DNA of 33,458 nt from Gemmatimonadota bacterium (lineage in GTDB: Bacteria > Gemmatimonadota > Gemmatimonadetes > Gemmatimonadales > Gemmatimonadaceae): assembly GCA_018969225.1 (NCBI GenBank), contig JAGWYS010000013.1, positions 1 to 33,458 on the forward strand. Reading direction: 5' to 3'. The stretch's first letter is position 1, and each line of letters begins with the position of its first letter. Shown in pieces: positions 1-12,629 of the stretch. Under the pieces are notes generated by a model. That model had not been told where the DNA came from. It ran no database searches and was given only the letters and a program-made list of their open reading frames with translations. Position numbers and translations under genes: made by a program.

Positions 1-911
<911 letters not shown>

Positions 912-926
912 GGCGGGCCCCGCGCG

Positions 927-2657
927 ATGCAGCTGACACTCTGGACCTACGAAGGCCCGCCCCATGTGGGGGCGATGCGGGTGGCCACCTCCATGGAGGG
1001 GGTGCACTACGTGCTGCACGCCCCGCAGGGGGACACCTACGCCGACCTGCTGTTCACCATGATCGAGCGGCGGGATCGTCGCCCGCCGGTCACCTACACC
1101 ACCTTCCAAGCGCGCGACCTCGGCGGGGACACGGCGGAGCTGGTGAAGGCGTCGGTGCGCGACGCGTACGAGCGCTTCCGCCCGGATGCGCTGCTGGTGG
1201 GGGAGTCGTGCACGGCGGAGCTCATCCAGGACCAGCCCGGGTCGCTGGCCGCGGGCATGGGGCTGCCGGTGCCGGTGGTGCCGCTGGAGCTCCCCGCCTA
1301 CTCCAAGAAGGAGAACTGGGGCGCCAGCGAGACGTTCTACCAGCTGGTGCGCGCGCTGCTGGCGCCCGCGGTGCCGGCCCCGGGGAGCGCCCCGCGCCTG
1401 CCGGTGGCCGCCCGGTGCGCGCAGGAGGGGCGGCGCCCGCGGGTGAACCTCCTGGGGGCCACCAGCCTGGGGTTCCGCAACCGCGACGATGTGCGCGAGG
1501 TGACGGGGCTGCTGGCGCAGCTGGGGATCGACGTGCATGTGTGCGCGCCGCTCGGGGCCACGGTGGCGCAGCTGCGGCGCCTCCCCGAGGCGGACGCCAC
1601 GGTGGTGCTCTACCCCGAGGTCGCCGAGGCGGCGGCGCGGTGGCTGGAAAAGGCGTTCGGGATGCCGCTAGTGCGCACGGTCCCCATTGGGGTGCAGGCC
1701 ACACGCGCCTTCATCGCGGAGGTGGCGGCGGCCACCGGGGTGGACGCGGGGCGCGTGCTGGACGGCGAGCGCGCGGGGGCGGCGTCGCTGGGGGCCAGCC
1801 ACGCGCGGCTGCCGTGGTACTCGCGCTCGGTGGACAGCACGTACCTCACGGGCAAGCGGGTGTTCATCTTCGGCGACGGGACGCACGTGCTGGCGGCGGC
1901 GCGGATCGCGCGCGAGGAGATGGGGTTCACGGTGGTGGGACTCGGCACCTACGCGCGCGAGTACGCGCGCCCGGTGCGCGAGGCGGCGGCGGCGCTGGGG
2001 GTGGAGGCGCTGGTCACCGACGACTACCTCGAGGTGGAGCGGCGCGTGGCCGAGCTGATGCCCGAGCTGGTGCTGGGGACGCAGATGGAGCGCCACATCG
2101 CCAAGCGCCTCGGGATCCCCTGCGCGGTCATCTCGGCGCCCATCCACGTGCAGGACGTGCCGGCGCGCTACGCGCCGCAGATGGGGTTCGAGGGCGCCAA
2201 CGTGATCTTCGACACGTGGGTGCACCCGCTGATGATGGGGCTGGAGGAGCACCTCCTGCAGCTGTTCAAGGACGACTTCGAGTTCGGCGATGGGGCGGCG
2301 CCCTCGCACCTGCACGGGAGCGCGCCCGCGCCCCTCCCCCCGCGCCCCGCGGGGCTGGAGGTGCCCGACGCGGCCGGCACCGCGCCGCCGGTGGTGGCCG
2401 CGCCGGTCGCGGACCCGGCGGGGCCGCCGGTCGCGGCAGTCGCGGCGGTGCCGGAGGTGGCACCTCCGGTCGCCGCGGTCGCCGTGGTGGTGGTGGACGT
2501 GACCTGGCTCCCCGACGCCGAGGCGGAGCTCAAGAAGATCCCCTTCTTCGTGCGCGGCAAGGCGCGCCGCAACACCGAGGCGTTCGCGCGCGACCGGGGG
2601 ATTGCGCGCATCAGCGTGGACACGCTGTACGGGGCCAAGGCGCACTATGGCCGCTGA
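927..2657 (+). CDS. bchB: Light-independent protochlorophyllide reductase subunit B
   Basis: [49 protein letters not shown]... and C-terminal [25 protein letters not shown], typical of BchB/ChlB; carries a low-complexity linker. Confidence 0.96.
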   Translation: MQLTLWTYEGPPHVGAMRVATSMEGVHYVLHAPQGDTYADLLFTMIERRDRRPPVTYTTFQARDLGGDTAELVKASVRDAYERFRPDALLVGESCTAELIQDQPGSLAAGMGLPVPVVPLELPAYSKKENWGASETFYQLVRALLAPAVPAPGSAPRLPVAARCAQEGRRPRVNLLGATSLGFRNRDDVREVTGLLAQLGIDVHVCAPLGATVAQLRRLPEADATVVLYPEVAEAAARWLEKAFGMPLVRTVPIGVQATRAFIAEVAAATGVDAGRVLDGERAGAASLGASHARLPWYSRSVDSTYLTGKRVFIFGDGTHVLAAARIAREEMGFTVVGLGTYAREYARPVREAAAALGVEALVTDDYLEVERRVAELMPELVLGTQMERHIAKRLGIPCAVISAPIHVQDVPARYAPQMGFEGANVIFDTWVHPLMMGLEEHLLQLFKDDFEFGDGAAPSHLHGSAPAPLPPRPAGLEVPDAAGTAPPVVAAPVADPAGPPVAAVAAVPEVAPPVAAVAVVVVDVTWLPDAEAELKKIPFFVRGKARRNTEAFARDRGIARISVDTLYGAKAHYGR

Positions 2658-5600
2658 CCGCGCCGCCCCCGCCCGTCGCGCGTCGGCGCCGGCCGCCGCG
2701 CCGGTGCGCGTGGCCATCGTCACCCTCGATGCGCACCTGGCCGACGCCTTCGAGCGCGCGCGGGGGACGTTGGAGCGCACGGTGCCCGGGCTGGCCGTGT
2801 CCATGCACGTGGCCGCCGACTTCGCGTCCGATCCCGAGGCGGCGCTGCGGGCCTGCGCCGCGATCGCCGAGGCGCACGTGGTGGTGTGCACGCAGCTGTT
2901 CCAGGAGGAGTACGCCAACGCGGTCCTCCCGGCCGTGCAGGCGCGGCGCGCGACAGCCGACGCGGTGGTGTGCGCGCTGTGCACCCCGGAACTCGTCAAG
3001 TGCACACGGCTGGGTCGGTTCGACATGAGCGGCGGCGAGGCGCGCTCCCCCTTCTCGCCGCTGGCGCTGCTCAAGAAGCTGCGCGGGAGCCGCGGCGAGG
3101 GGCGCAGCAGCGGCGAGCGGCAGATGGGGGCGCTGCGCGCGCTCCCCGCGCTGCTGCGCTTCATTCCGGGGACGGCGCAGGACGTGCGGCAGTACCTGCT
3201 GCTCATGCAGTACTGGCTGGCGGGGTCGGAGGAGAACCTCGTGGCCATGGTGCAGCTGCTGGTGGACCGGTACGCGGACGGCCCGCGGAAGGGGCTGCGC
3301 GGCACGCTGCGCCCGCCCCCGCCGCAGGTGTACCCGGAGGTGGGGGTGTGGCACCCCGCGCTCCCCGGGCGCGGCCTCACGGAGGAGCTGGCAGCGCTGG
3401 AGCGCGCGCGGCCGCGCCGGGCGGAAGCGGGGACGGTGGGGGTGCTGGTGGGGCGGTCGTACCTGCTGGCGGGGAACGTGGCGCACTATGCCGCGGTGGT
3501 GACGGCACTGGAGGCGCGGGGGCTGCGGGTGATTCCCGCCTTCGCCTCGGCCCTCGACGCGCGCCCCGCGGTGGCGCGGTACTTCACCGACGGGGCGGGG
3601 CGCGGCACCATCGATGCGCTGGTCAACCTCACCGGCTTCTCGCTGGTGGGCGGGCCCGCCTACAACGATGCGGCGGCGGCGCAGGCGGTGCTCACGCAGC
3701 TCGACGTGCCGTACCTCACGCTGCAGACGCTGGAGTTCCAGTCCATCGACGAGTGGCGCGGCGACGCGCGTGGGCTCAACCCGCTGCAGGCCACGCTGCA
3801 GGTGGCCATCCCCGAGCTGGACGGTGCCATCGCCCCCACCGTGTTCGGGGGGAAGGGGCGCGCGGCGGCGGGGCGCGCGGCCGCGTCCGAGCCCATCCCG
3901 GAGCGGGTGGAGCGCGTGGCCGCGCGGGTCGCGCGGCTGGTGGCGCTGCGCCGCCGCGACCGGGCGCAGCGCAAGGTGGCGGTGGTGCTGTTCAATTTCC
4001 CGCCCAATGCGGGGAACACCGGGAGCGCGGCCTACCTGGCGGTGTTCCCGTCGTTGCAGCGGGTGCTGGCCTCCATGAAGGAGCAGGGATACACGGTGGA
4101 GCTGCCGGCCAGCGCCGACGCCCTGCGCGAGATGGTCACGCAGGGGAACCGCGAGCGCCACGGCACGCCGGCCAACGTGCTGGCGCACATCCCGGTGGAC
4201 GACCACGTGCGCCGGGAGCGGCACCTGGCGGAGATCGAGCGCACGTGGGGCGCCGCGCCGGGGCGGCAGCTGGCCAACGGCCAGGCCATCCATGTCATGG
4301 GCGTGCGGCTGGGGAACGTGTTCGTGGGGGTGCAGCCGGCGTTCGGGTGGGAAGGCGACCCGATGCGGCTGCTGTTCGAAGGGGGCTTCGCGCCCACCCA
4401 CGCCTTCAGCGCCTTCTACCGGTGGGTGCGCGAGGACTTCGGCGCCGACGCCGTCCTGCACTTCGGCACGCACGGGGCGCTGGAGTTCATGCCCGGGAAG
4501 CAGGCGGGGCTCGACGACCGCTGCTGGCCCGACCGGCTCATCGGCGACACGCCGAACGTGTACCTGTACGCCTCCAACAACTCGTCGGAGGGGACGCTGG
4601 CCAAGCGGCGGGGGAACGCCACGCTGGTGTCGTACCTCACGCCGCCCATCGCCAACGCGGGGCTCTACCGCGGCCTGCTGGAGCTCAAGGGGTCGCTGGA
4701 CCGGTGGCGCGCGCTGGCGGCCGGCGAGGCGGCCCGCGACGACACCCTGCGCGCGCTGGTGCAGCAGCAGGCGGTGGCGGTGGAGCTGGCGTCGGCGGAG
4801 CCGGCGTGGGACGCGGCGGAGGCGGAGCGGGAGGTGCCGCGGCTGCGCGACCGGCTGCTGGAGCTGGAGTACGCGTTGATCCCCATGGGGCTGCACGTGG
4901 TGGGGGAACCGATGGCGGCGGAGGCCCGCGCGGAGCTGCTGGCCGAGATGGCGCGGCTGGGGCGTCCGGAGGCGGAGCTGCCGTCGCTGGCCGTGCTGCT
5001 GGCAGGGACGGAGGACGACGCGGTGGCGGAGGAGGCGGTGCGCGCCGCCGCGCGCGGGCTGGTGGCGGCGGGGGAGGCGCGCGGGGCCCTGCGGGCGGCG
5101 GAGGGCGTGCTGCGCGCCGCCGGACGCCGCGTGGCCGATGCCGGCGGCGCCGAACGGTACCTGGCGCTGCTGCAGGGGGTGGAGGAGGCGCTGCGCACCG
5201 ACGCCGAGATCCCCGGGGTGCTGCGGGCGTTGGACGGCCGGTACGTCCCGCCCGCCCCGGGGGGCGACCTGCTGCGCACGCCGGCGGTGCTCCCGACGGG
5301 GCGGAACCTGTACGGGTTCGACCCGTATCGGGTGCCCAGTGCGGCCGCGTTGCTGGAGGGGCGCCAGCGCGCCGACCACCTGCTGCAGCGGCACCTGGCG
5401 GACGGGGGGGCGTTCCCGGAGTCGGTGGCGGTGGTGCTGTGGGGGACCGACAACATGAAGAGCGAGGGGACGCCGCTGGCGCAGGTGCTGGCGCTGATGG
5501 GGGTGGCGCCGCGCTTCGACGCGGTGGGGCGGCTGGCCGGGGCGCGGCTGGTGCCGCTGGCGCAGCTCGGGCGCCCGCGGGTGGACGTGGTCGTGACGCT

Positions 5601-6495
5601 GTCGGGGATCTTCCGCGACCTGCTGCCGCTGCAGGTGCGGCTGCTGGCGGAGGCCGCGCTGCTGTGCGCGCAGGCCGACGAGGACCCGGCGCAGAATTTC
5701 GTGCGCAAGCACGCGCTGGCGACCATGGCGGAGACGGGGTGCGACCTCCCCACCGCGGCGCTGCGGGTGTTCAGCAACGCCGACGGCGCGTACGGCAGCA
5801 ACGTGAACCTGCTCATCGAGACGGGGCGGTGGCAGTCGGAGGACGAGCTGGCCGACCTGTTCGTGCAGCGGAAGGGGTTCGCGTACGGCGCCGACGGGCG
5901 CGCGCGGAGCCAGCCGGCGCTGATGAAGCGGGCGCTGGGGCAGGCGGCGCTGTCGTTTCAGGGGCTCGACTCGGTGGACCTCGGGGCCACCGACATCGAC
6001 CAGTACGTGGAGTCGCTGGGGGGGATGACGCGGGTGATCGCGCAGCAGCGCGGCGGCGCCGCGCCGGCGGTGTACGTGGGCGACTACACGGGGGCGCGGG
6101 GGAAGGTGCGCACGCTGGGGGAGCAGGTGGAGCTCGAGTCGCGCACCAAGCTGCTCAACCCGCGGTGGTACGACGCGCAGCTGGCGCACGGGTACGAGGG
6201 GGTGCGGAACATCGCGGGGCACATGACCGCGACGCTGGGGTGGTCGGCCACCGGGGGGCAGGGGGCGGTGCCCGGGTGGGTGTACACCGAGGCGGCGCGG
6301 ACCTTCGTGCTGGACGAGGCGATGCGCGAGAAGCTGGCGGGGCTCAATCCCGACGCCGCGCTGGGGGTGGCGCAGCGGCTGCTGGAGGCGACGGACCGGG
6401 GCTTCTGGGCGCCGGATGACGAGACGTTGGCGGCGCTGCGCGATGCGGCGGGCGCGCTGGAAGACCGGCTCGAGGGGATCCCCGCGGCGCGCTAG
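2647..6495 (+). CDS. bchH: Magnesium chelatase subunit H
   Basis: 1282 aa from ATG at 2647 (overlaps bchB end); [51 protein letters not shown] is a BchH/CobN signature. Confidence 0.96.
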   Translation: MAADRAAPARRASAPAAAPVRVAIVTLDAHLADAFERARGTLERTVPGLAVSMHVAADFASDPEAALRACAAIAEAHVVVCTQLFQEEYANAVLPAVQARRATADAVVCALCTPELVKCTRLGRFDMSGGEARSPFSPLALLKKLRGSRGEGRSSGERQMGALRALPALLRFIPGTAQDVRQYLLLMQYWLAGSEENLVAMVQLLVDRYADGPRKGLRGTLRPPPPQVYPEVGVWHPALPGRGLTEELAALERARPRRAEAGTVGVLVGRSYLLAGNVAHYAAVVTALEARGLRVIPAFASALDARPAVARYFTDGAGRGTIDALVNLTGFSLVGGPAYNDAAAAQAVLTQLDVPYLTLQTLEFQSIDEWRGDARGLNPLQATLQVAIPELDGAIAPTVFGGKGRAAAGRAAASEPIPERVERVAARVARLVALRRRDRAQRKVAVVLFNFPPNAGNTGSAAYLAVFPSLQRVLASMKEQGYTVELPASADALREMVTQGNRERHGTPANVLAHIPVDDHVRRERHLAEIERTWGAAPGRQLANGQAIHVMGVRLGNVFVGVQPAFGWEGDPMRLLFEGGFAPTHAFSAFYRWVREDFGADAVLHFGTHGALEFMPGKQAGLDDRCWPDRLIGDTPNVYLYASNNSSEGTLAKRRGNATLVSYLTPPIANAGLYRGLLELKGSLDRWRALAAGEAARDDTLRALVQQQAVAVELASAEPAWDAAEAEREVPRLRDRLLELEYALIPMGLHVVGEPMAAEARAELLAEMARLGRPEAELPSLAVLLAGTEDDAVAEEAVRAAARGLVAAGEARGALRAAEGVLRAAGRRVADAGGAERYLALLQGVEEALRTDAEIPGVLRALDGRYVPPAPGGDLLRTPAVLPTGRNLYGFDPYRVPSAAALLEGRQRADHLLQRHLADGGAFPESVAVVLWGTDNMKSEGTPLAQVLALMGVAPRFDAVGRLAGARLVPLAQLGRPRVDVVVTLSGIFRDLLPLQVRLLAEAALLCAQADEDPAQNFVRKHALATMAETGCDLPTAALRVFSNADGAYGSNVNLLIETGRWQSEDELADLFVQRKGFAYGADGRARSQPALMKRALGQAALSFQGLDSVDLGATDIDQYVESLGGMTRVIAQQRGGAAPAVYVGDYTGARGKVRTLGEQVELESRTKLLNPRWYDAQLAHGYEGVRNIAGHMTATLGWSATGGQGAVPGWVYTEAARTFVLDEAMREKLAGLNPDAALGVAQRLLEATDRGFWAPDDETLAALRDAAGALEDRLEGIPAAR

Positions 6496-7430
<935 letters not shown>

Positions 7431-7431
<1 letters not shown>

Positions 7432-8270
7432 TGACCACCCCCACCCTGCCGGCCCCCGGGACGGCGCGCCCGCGCGCGGCCGCCGTCGAGGCGGCGCCCG
7501 TGCCGGCCCCCTACCTGGCGCGGCGCGCCTGGATCGGCGAGTACTTCGACCGCACGGCCGCCGCCGCGTGGAAGGCGCTCACCTCCGACGCGCCGGTGTC
7601 GCGCGTGCGGGAGACGGTGCGCGCCGGGCGCGACCGGATGCGCGCCACGCTCCTGGGATGGCTTCCCCCCGACCTGTCGGGGCGGCGGATCCTGGACGCG
7701 GGGTGCGGCACCGGGCAGCTGGCGGTGGAGCTGGCGCGGCGCGGCGCTGAGGTGGTGGCGGTGGACCTGTCCCCCACGCTGGTGGCCCACGCCCGCGAGC
7801 GGGCGGAGGCGGCCGGGGTGACGGTGGCGTTCCACGCCGGCGACATGCTGGACCCGTCGTTCGGGACCTTCGACGCGCTGGTGGCCATGGACTCGCTCAT
7901 CCACTACGAGCTCCCCGACGCGATGCACGCCCTCGCGGCGCTGGCGCCGCGGGTGCGCGAGCAGATGCTGGTGACGCTGGTGCCGCGCACGCCGCTGCTG
8001 GTGGCGATGCGGGCGGTGGGACGGCTGTTCCCGCGGCAGGACCGGGCGCCCGCGGTGGTGCCGGTGAGCGAGACGGCGTTCCGGCGCGCGCTGCTGGGGA
8101 CGCCCACCATGGACCGGTGGGGGATGGTGACCACGCGCACCATCCACTCCGGCTTCTACCGCAGCACCGCGCTGGTGCTGCGCCACGGCTCCTTCCGGCA
8201 CGGCGGCGTCGCGGCGGGCGCCCCGGTCGCGGGGGCCGCTCCCCTTCCTGGAGGCAACGCATGGCGCTGA
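7431..8270 (+). CDS. bchM: Magnesium-protoporphyrin O-methyltransferase
   Basis: SAM-methyltransferase motif ILDAGCGTGQLAVELARRGAEVVAVDLS; TGATG overlap with bchL; position between bchL and acsF. Confidence 0.92.
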
Positions 8271-8593
8271 CGTCCTGGGGTGTCCCCCTGCTGGCCGCCG
8301 CCGCGCTGGCGGGGTGGTACGCGGCCCGCCGGCGCACGGTGGTCCCGTGCACCATCGACCTGGAGGCCACGCACGACCACTTCCACGCGCACGTCGAGCT
8401 GCAGGGGGTGGCGGTGGACCCGGGGGACGAGGTGCTGGTGCACGACGCGCCCAGCCGGATCCCCTTCGGCACGGTGCGGACCATCGCGTCGCGCGCCACG
8501 GTGCAGCGCGCCAGCTGGCTCCGCCGGCAGGTGGTGCGCCTCACGGGCGGGACGGAACTGGACGAGCTGTACGACGTTGGCTTTGAAGGCTGA
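8261..8593 (+). CDS. Small (110 aa) single-TM protein located between bchM and acsF, function unknown
   Basis: MALTSWGVPLLAAAALAGWYAARRRTVVPCTIDLEATHDHFHAHVELQGVAVDPGDEVLVHDAPS...ELYDVGFEG; overlaps bchM end and sits 10 nt before acsF. Confidence 0.8.
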   Translation: MALTSWGVPLLAAAALAGWYAARRRTVVPCTIDLEATHDHFHAHVELQGVAVDPGDEVLVHDAPSRIPFGTVRTIASRATVQRASWLRRQVVRLTGGTELDELYDVGFEG

Positions 8594-8603
8594 GGACCCT
8601 GCC

Positions 8604-9683
8604 ATGTACGCGACGACCACCGACCTCCCCGTCCGTCCCGCCCCGAACGAGACCACGCGCGCGGCCCAGCAGGACGCGATGCTCAACCCGCGGTTCTACA
8701 CCACGGACTTCGCGGCGCTGGACGCGCTCCACATCACCCCGGAGAACCGGCAGATGTGGGACGACATCCTGGCGGAGTTCCGCCGGGACCCCAACAAGGA
8801 CCACTTCAAGCGCAACGCGGAGTTCGACGCGGACTTCTCGGGGATGGATCCGGAGCTGCGCGCGCAGTTCATCGAGTTCCTGGTGTCGTCGGTCACCGCC
8901 GAGTTCAGCGGGTGCATCCTGTACGCGGAGATCAAGAAGCGGATCACGAACCCCGACGTGCGCGAGCTGTTCGGCTTCATGAGCCGCGACGAGGGGCGGC
9001 ACGCCGGGTTCATCAACCACACGCTCAATGATTTCAACGTGGCGGTGGACCTGAGCTTCCTGACGCGGGCCAAGAAGTACACGTACTTCCAGCCCAAGTT
9101 CATCTACTACGCCACCTACCTGTCGGAGAAGATCGGCTACGCGCGCTACGTCACCATCTTCCGCAACTTCGAGCGGAACCCCGACAAGCGCTTCCACCCG
9201 ATCTTCAAGTGGTTCGAGAACTGGTGCCTGGACGAGTTCCGCCACGGGGAGGCGTTCGCCGTGCTGATGCGCTCCAACCCGGAGCTGCTGGCGGGGCGCA
9301 ACCGGTGGTGGATCCGCTTCTTCCTGCTGGCGGTGTTCTGCACGATGTACGTGCGCGACCATGCGCGGCGGCCGTTCTTCGAGGCGATGGGGATCGACGT
9401 GGACGACTACGACCGGCGCGTCATCGCGCTCACCAACCTGATCAGCCGGCAGGTGTTCCCCGACACGATGGACACCGACAGCCCGGTGTTCTGGGCGCTG
9501 ATGGACCGGATGTGGCGCACCACCGACGCCATGCGGCGGGCGGAGGCGGCGGGCGGGGCGTTCGCCGGGGTGAAGGTCGCGCTCCTCAAGGCCGCCAACG
9601 TGCTCACCTTCGCGCGGCTCTTCTTCCACCGCCCGGTCACGCAGGCGCTCCCTGCGGACGTGCGCGTCCAGCCGGTCTGGTAG
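8604..9683 (+). CDS. acsF: Aerobic Mg-protoporphyrin IX monomethyl ester (oxidative) cyclase
   Basis: Di-iron motifs in ...EFLVSSVTAEFSGCILYAEIKKR..., ...MSRDEGRHAGFIN..., WFENWCLDEFRHGEAFA; AcsF family. Confidence 0.96.
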   Translation: MYATTTDLPVRPAPNETTRAAQQDAMLNPRFYTTDFAALDALHITPENRQMWDDILAEFRRDPNKDHFKRNAEFDADFSGMDPELRAQFIEFLVSSVTAEFSGCILYAEIKKRITNPDVRELFGFMSRDEGRHAGFINHTLNDFNVAVDLSFLTRAKKYTYFQPKFIYYATYLSEKIGYARYVTIFRNFERNPDKRFHPIFKWFENWCLDEFRHGEAFAVLMRSNPELLAGRNRWWIRFFLLAVFCTMYVRDHARRPFFEAMGIDVDDYDRRVIALTNLISRQVFPDTMDTDSPVFWALMDRMWRTTDAMRRAEAAGGAFAGVKVALLKAANVLTFARLFFHRPVTQALPADVRVQPVW

Positions 9684-9685
9684 CC

Positions 9686-11143
9686 GTGCCCATCGCCTCC
9701 CCCCCGACGGCGCTGGTGCGCGCCTGGGCCCGGCTGGGGCCGCGCTTCCTGCCGTTCGCCGACGTGGCGTCGGCCGAGGTGCCGCTGTCGCGCCTGCTGC
9801 GGCTGGCGCTGTTCCAGCTGTCGGTGGGGATGGTGCAGACGCTGTTCGTGGGCACGCTCAACCGGGTGATGATCCTGGAGCTGCGGGTGCCGGCGTCGCT
9901 GGTGGCGGTGATGCTGGCCATCCCGCTGCTGGCCGCCCCCTTCCGGGCGCTCGTGGGGTTCCGCTCGGACACGCACCGGAGCATCCTCGGGTGGCGGCGC
10001 GTTCCCTATCTCTGGTTTGGCACCCAGCTGCAGTTCAGCGGGCTGGCCATCATGCCCTTCGCGCTGCTGGTCCTCGCCGAGGCGCCGGTGCGGGGCGGGC
10101 TGTGGATCGGCTACGGGGCCACGTCGCTCGCCTTCCTGCTGGCCGGTGCGGGTGCGCACGTGACCCAGACGGCCGGGCTGGCGCTGGCCACCGACGTGGT
10201 CCCCGAGGACAAGCGGCCGCGGGTCATCGCGCTGATGTACCTCATGATGCTGCTGGGGACGCTGGTGAGTGCGGTGGTCCTGGAGGGGCTGCTGCGCGAC
10301 TTCACGCCGATGCGCCTCATCCAGGTGATCCAGGGGACCGCGCTGTTCACCGTGGTGTGCAACGCCGTTTCGCTGTGGAAGCAGGAGGCGCGCGTCCGCG
10401 GCGTGGCGGAGTACCGTCGCGGCGAGGCGCGCCCCCGCTTCCGCGAGGCGTGGCGCACCTTCGCCGCGGGCGGCCAGGCGGTGCGCCTGCTGGTGGCGTC
10501 GGGGCTGGGGTTCTTCGCCTTCAACCTCCAGGACGTGCTGCTGGAGCCGTACGGCGGGGAGATCCTGCGCCTGTCCGTGGCGGCGACCACGCAGCTCACC
10601 GCCGTCATGGCGGCGGGGGCGGTGGCGGCCTTCGCCCTCACCGCCCTGCTGCTGCGCCGCACCGGCGATCCGATCCGCCTGGCCGCCGCCGGCGCGCTGG
10701 TGGGGATCGCCGGCTTCGCGGCGGTGCTCTTTGCCAGCGCGCTGCCGGCGCCGTGGCTCTTCCGCGGCGGGGTGCTGCTGATCGGCTTCGGCGAGGGGCT
10801 CTTCGGCGTGGGCACCCTGTCGTGCGCGATGCGGCTGCGCGACGCGTCGCAGCACGGCATTGCGCTGGGCGCGTGGGGGGCGGTGTTCGCCACCGCCGAG
10901 GGGTTGTCGTTCGCCCTCAGCGGCGTGCTCAAGGACTGGCTGTCCCACCTGGTGGGGCAGGGGGCGTTGGGGCCGGGGCTCAGCCACCCGGTCGTGCCGT
11001 ACGCGGTGGTGTACCAGCTGGAAATCGTGGCGCTGTTCGCGACGCTGGCGGCGCTGGGGCCGCTCGTTGCGCGCCGGCGGCATGCCGAGGAAGGGGCGGC
11101 GCAGCCGCCCGTCCCCTTCGGCCTCGCCGACCTGCCGGCCTGA
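9686..11143 (+). CDS. lhaA: LhaA/PucC-family (BCD) MFS-type light-harvesting 1 assembly protein
   Basis: Multi-TM; LSVGMVQTLFVGTLNRVMILELRVPASLVAVMLAIPLLAAPFRALVGFRSDTHRSILGWRRVPYLWFGTQLQFSG typical of BCD/LhaA; GTG start after acsF stop. Confidence 0.93.
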   Translation: MPIASPPTALVRAWARLGPRFLPFADVASAEVPLSRLLRLALFQLSVGMVQTLFVGTLNRVMILELRVPASLVAVMLAIPLLAAPFRALVGFRSDTHRSILGWRRVPYLWFGTQLQFSGLAIMPFALLVLAEAPVRGGLWIGYGATSLAFLLAGAGAHVTQTAGLALATDVVPEDKRPRVIALMYLMMLLGTLVSAVVLEGLLRDFTPMRLIQVIQGTALFTVVCNAVSLWKQEARVRGVAEYRRGEARPRFREAWRTFAAGGQAVRLLVASGLGFFAFNLQDVLLEPYGGEILRLSVAATTQLTAVMAAGAVAAFALTALLLRRTGDPIRLAAAGALVGIAGFAAVLFASALPAPWLFRGGVLLIGFGEGLFGVGTLSCAMRLRDASQHGIALGAWGAVFATAEGLSFALSGVLKDWLSHLVGQGALGPGLSHPVVPYAVVYQLEIVALFATLAALGPLVARRRHAEEGAAQPPVPFGLADLPA

Positions 11144-11173
11144 CCGTCCCCACCCAGATCACAGGAGTCGCAC

Positions 11174-11377
11174 ATGGCGCAGTACATCGACGGGGCCCAG
11201 ATCGCCCTCTACGCGTTCTGGCTGTTCTTCGCGGGCCTCATCATCTACCTCCGCCGGGAGGACAAGCGCGAGGGGTATCCGCTGGAGTCGCCGCAGGGGC
11301 CGCGGGAGGGGTGGCCGCGCGTCCCGGAAAAGAAGACCTACATCCATCGCACGCATGGCGATGAGGGAGCGCACTGA
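11174..11377 (+). CDS. puhA: Reaction centre H subunit, N-terminal transmembrane part (separate 67-aa ORF)
   Basis: [42 protein letters not shown]... aligns with the PuhA N-terminus ([29 protein letters not shown]); stops at TGA overlapping the next ATG. Confidence 0.93.
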   Translation: MAQYIDGAQIALYAFWLFFAGLIIYLRREDKREGYPLESPQGPREGWPRVPEKKTYIHRTHGDEGAH

Positions 11378-11919
11378 TGTCCGAGCTCAAGGCGGTGCCG
11401 GTTGACGGTTACAACGGGTCCCCGCTGGTCCCCACGGGGAACCCCATGGTGGATGGCGTCGGACCCGCGGCGTGGGCCGACCGCGCCGACGTCCCCGACC
11501 TTACCTTCCACGGCACGAACAAGATCGTGCCCATGCGCGCGGACCCCACCTTCTCGGTGGCCGACGGCGATCCCGATCCGCGCGGCCTGCCGGTGATCGC
11601 CGCCGACAAGCAGGAGGCGGGGCGCGTGGTGGAGCTGTGGGTCAACCGCTCGGAGCCGCAGGTGGCCTACTACGAGGTCCAGCTCACCGGGAGCGAACGG
11701 CGCGTGCTCCTGCCGGCCGCCCTCGTGCAGTGGCCCAACTTCGGGCTCTGGGGGAACGACCGGCTGCTGGTGAAGGCCATCACCGCGGCGCAGTTCGCGC
11801 AGGTGCCCGGCACCCGGCGCGACGACCAGATCACCCTCCTCGAGGAGGACAAGATCTGCGCCTACTATGCCGGCGGGCACCTGTACGCCACGCCGGAGCG
11901 GGCGGAACCGCTCATATGA
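11377..11919 (+). CDS. puhA: Reaction centre H subunit, cytoplasmic domain (separate 180-aa ORF)
   Basis: PTGNPMVDGVGPAAWADRADVPDLTFHGTNKIVPMRA...ITLLEEDKICAYYAGGHLYATPERAEPLI aligns with the PuhA cytoplasmic domain; own ATG with upstream AGGGAG. Confidence 0.94.
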   Translation: MSELKAVPVDGYNGSPLVPTGNPMVDGVGPAAWADRADVPDLTFHGTNKIVPMRADPTFSVADGDPDPRGLPVIAADKQEAGRVVELWVNRSEPQVAYYEVQLTGSERRVLLPAALVQWPNFGLWGNDRLLVKAITAAQFAQVPGTRRDDQITLLEEDKICAYYAGGHLYATPERAEPLI

Positions 11920-12584
11920 CCGGCCAGCGGGCGGACACGCCGCGATACATTCGCGGCGTGCCGCACCCGTTGCCCGAGGGGGAGTCGCTGCTGTGGGAGG
12001 GCGCCCCCGACGCGCGGGCCGTGGCCACGCACGTGTTCCATTGGCGTCCGTTGGTGGGCTACTTCGCCGCCGTGCTGGTGCTGTGGGCGCTGGCCACCGA
12101 CGATCCGGTGGGATCGCCCGCCTTCCGGGTGGCGCTCGCCACGCGGCTGGCCTTGGCGGCGGCGGCGGTGTTCATCGCGCTCGGGGTCGCCGTGGCCGTG
12201 GCCCGCACCACATGGTACGCCATCACCACGCACCGCCTCGTGCTGCGCATCGGGATGGTGCTCCCCATGACCATCAACCTGCCGTACGCACTCCTGCACG
12301 CCGCCGACCTCGGCGTGTTCCGTGACGGGACGGGGCAGCTGCGCCTCTCGCTGGTGCGCCCGCACCGCCTTGCCTACATCGCCTTGTGGCCGCACTGCCG
12401 GGTATGGTCGCTCAACCACCCCGAGCCGGTGCTCCGCGGGCTGGCTGATCCCCGGAAGGTCGGGGCCATCCTCGCCAGAGCCGTTGCCGCGCGGGCCGAT
12501 GAAGGCTCCCTCGCGGTGGCCTCGTCGCCGTCCGCCACCCCGGTGGACGACAAGCGGCCGCTGCCGCAGCCGGCTGGCGTCTGA
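11916..12584 (+). CDS. puhB: Photosynthetic complex assembly protein PuhB (PH-like domain)
   Basis: LPEGESLLWEGAPDARAVATHVFHWRPLVGYF...TWYAITTHRLVLRIGMVLPMTINLPYALLHAADL; ATGA overlap with the upstream H-domain ORF. Confidence 0.93.
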   Translation: MTGQRADTPRYIRGVPHPLPEGESLLWEGAPDARAVATHVFHWRPLVGYFAAVLVLWALATDDPVGSPAFRVALATRLALAAAAVFIALGVAVAVARTTWYAITTHRLVLRIGMVLPMTINLPYALLHAADLGVFRDGTGQLRLSLVRPHRLAYIALWPHCRVWSLNHPEPVLRGLADPRKVGAILARAVAARADEGSLAVASSPSATPVDDKRPLPQPAGV

Positions 12585-12629
12585 CCTGCGCCACCCTCTC
12601 GTGCACATCATCCCCTGCTGCCCACCCGC

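Noticed and set aside
1208-3028. 606-aa plus-strand ORF overlapping bchB/bchH
   Set aside because: Gly/Ala/Arg-rich out-of-frame reading of bchB; codon-shadow artefact.
11174-11919. puhA as a pseudogene caused by frameshift
   Set aside because: Both halves are intact, the break is at a domain linker, and the second ORF has its own ribosome-binding-like sequence with TGATG coupling; kept as a genuine split pending read check.
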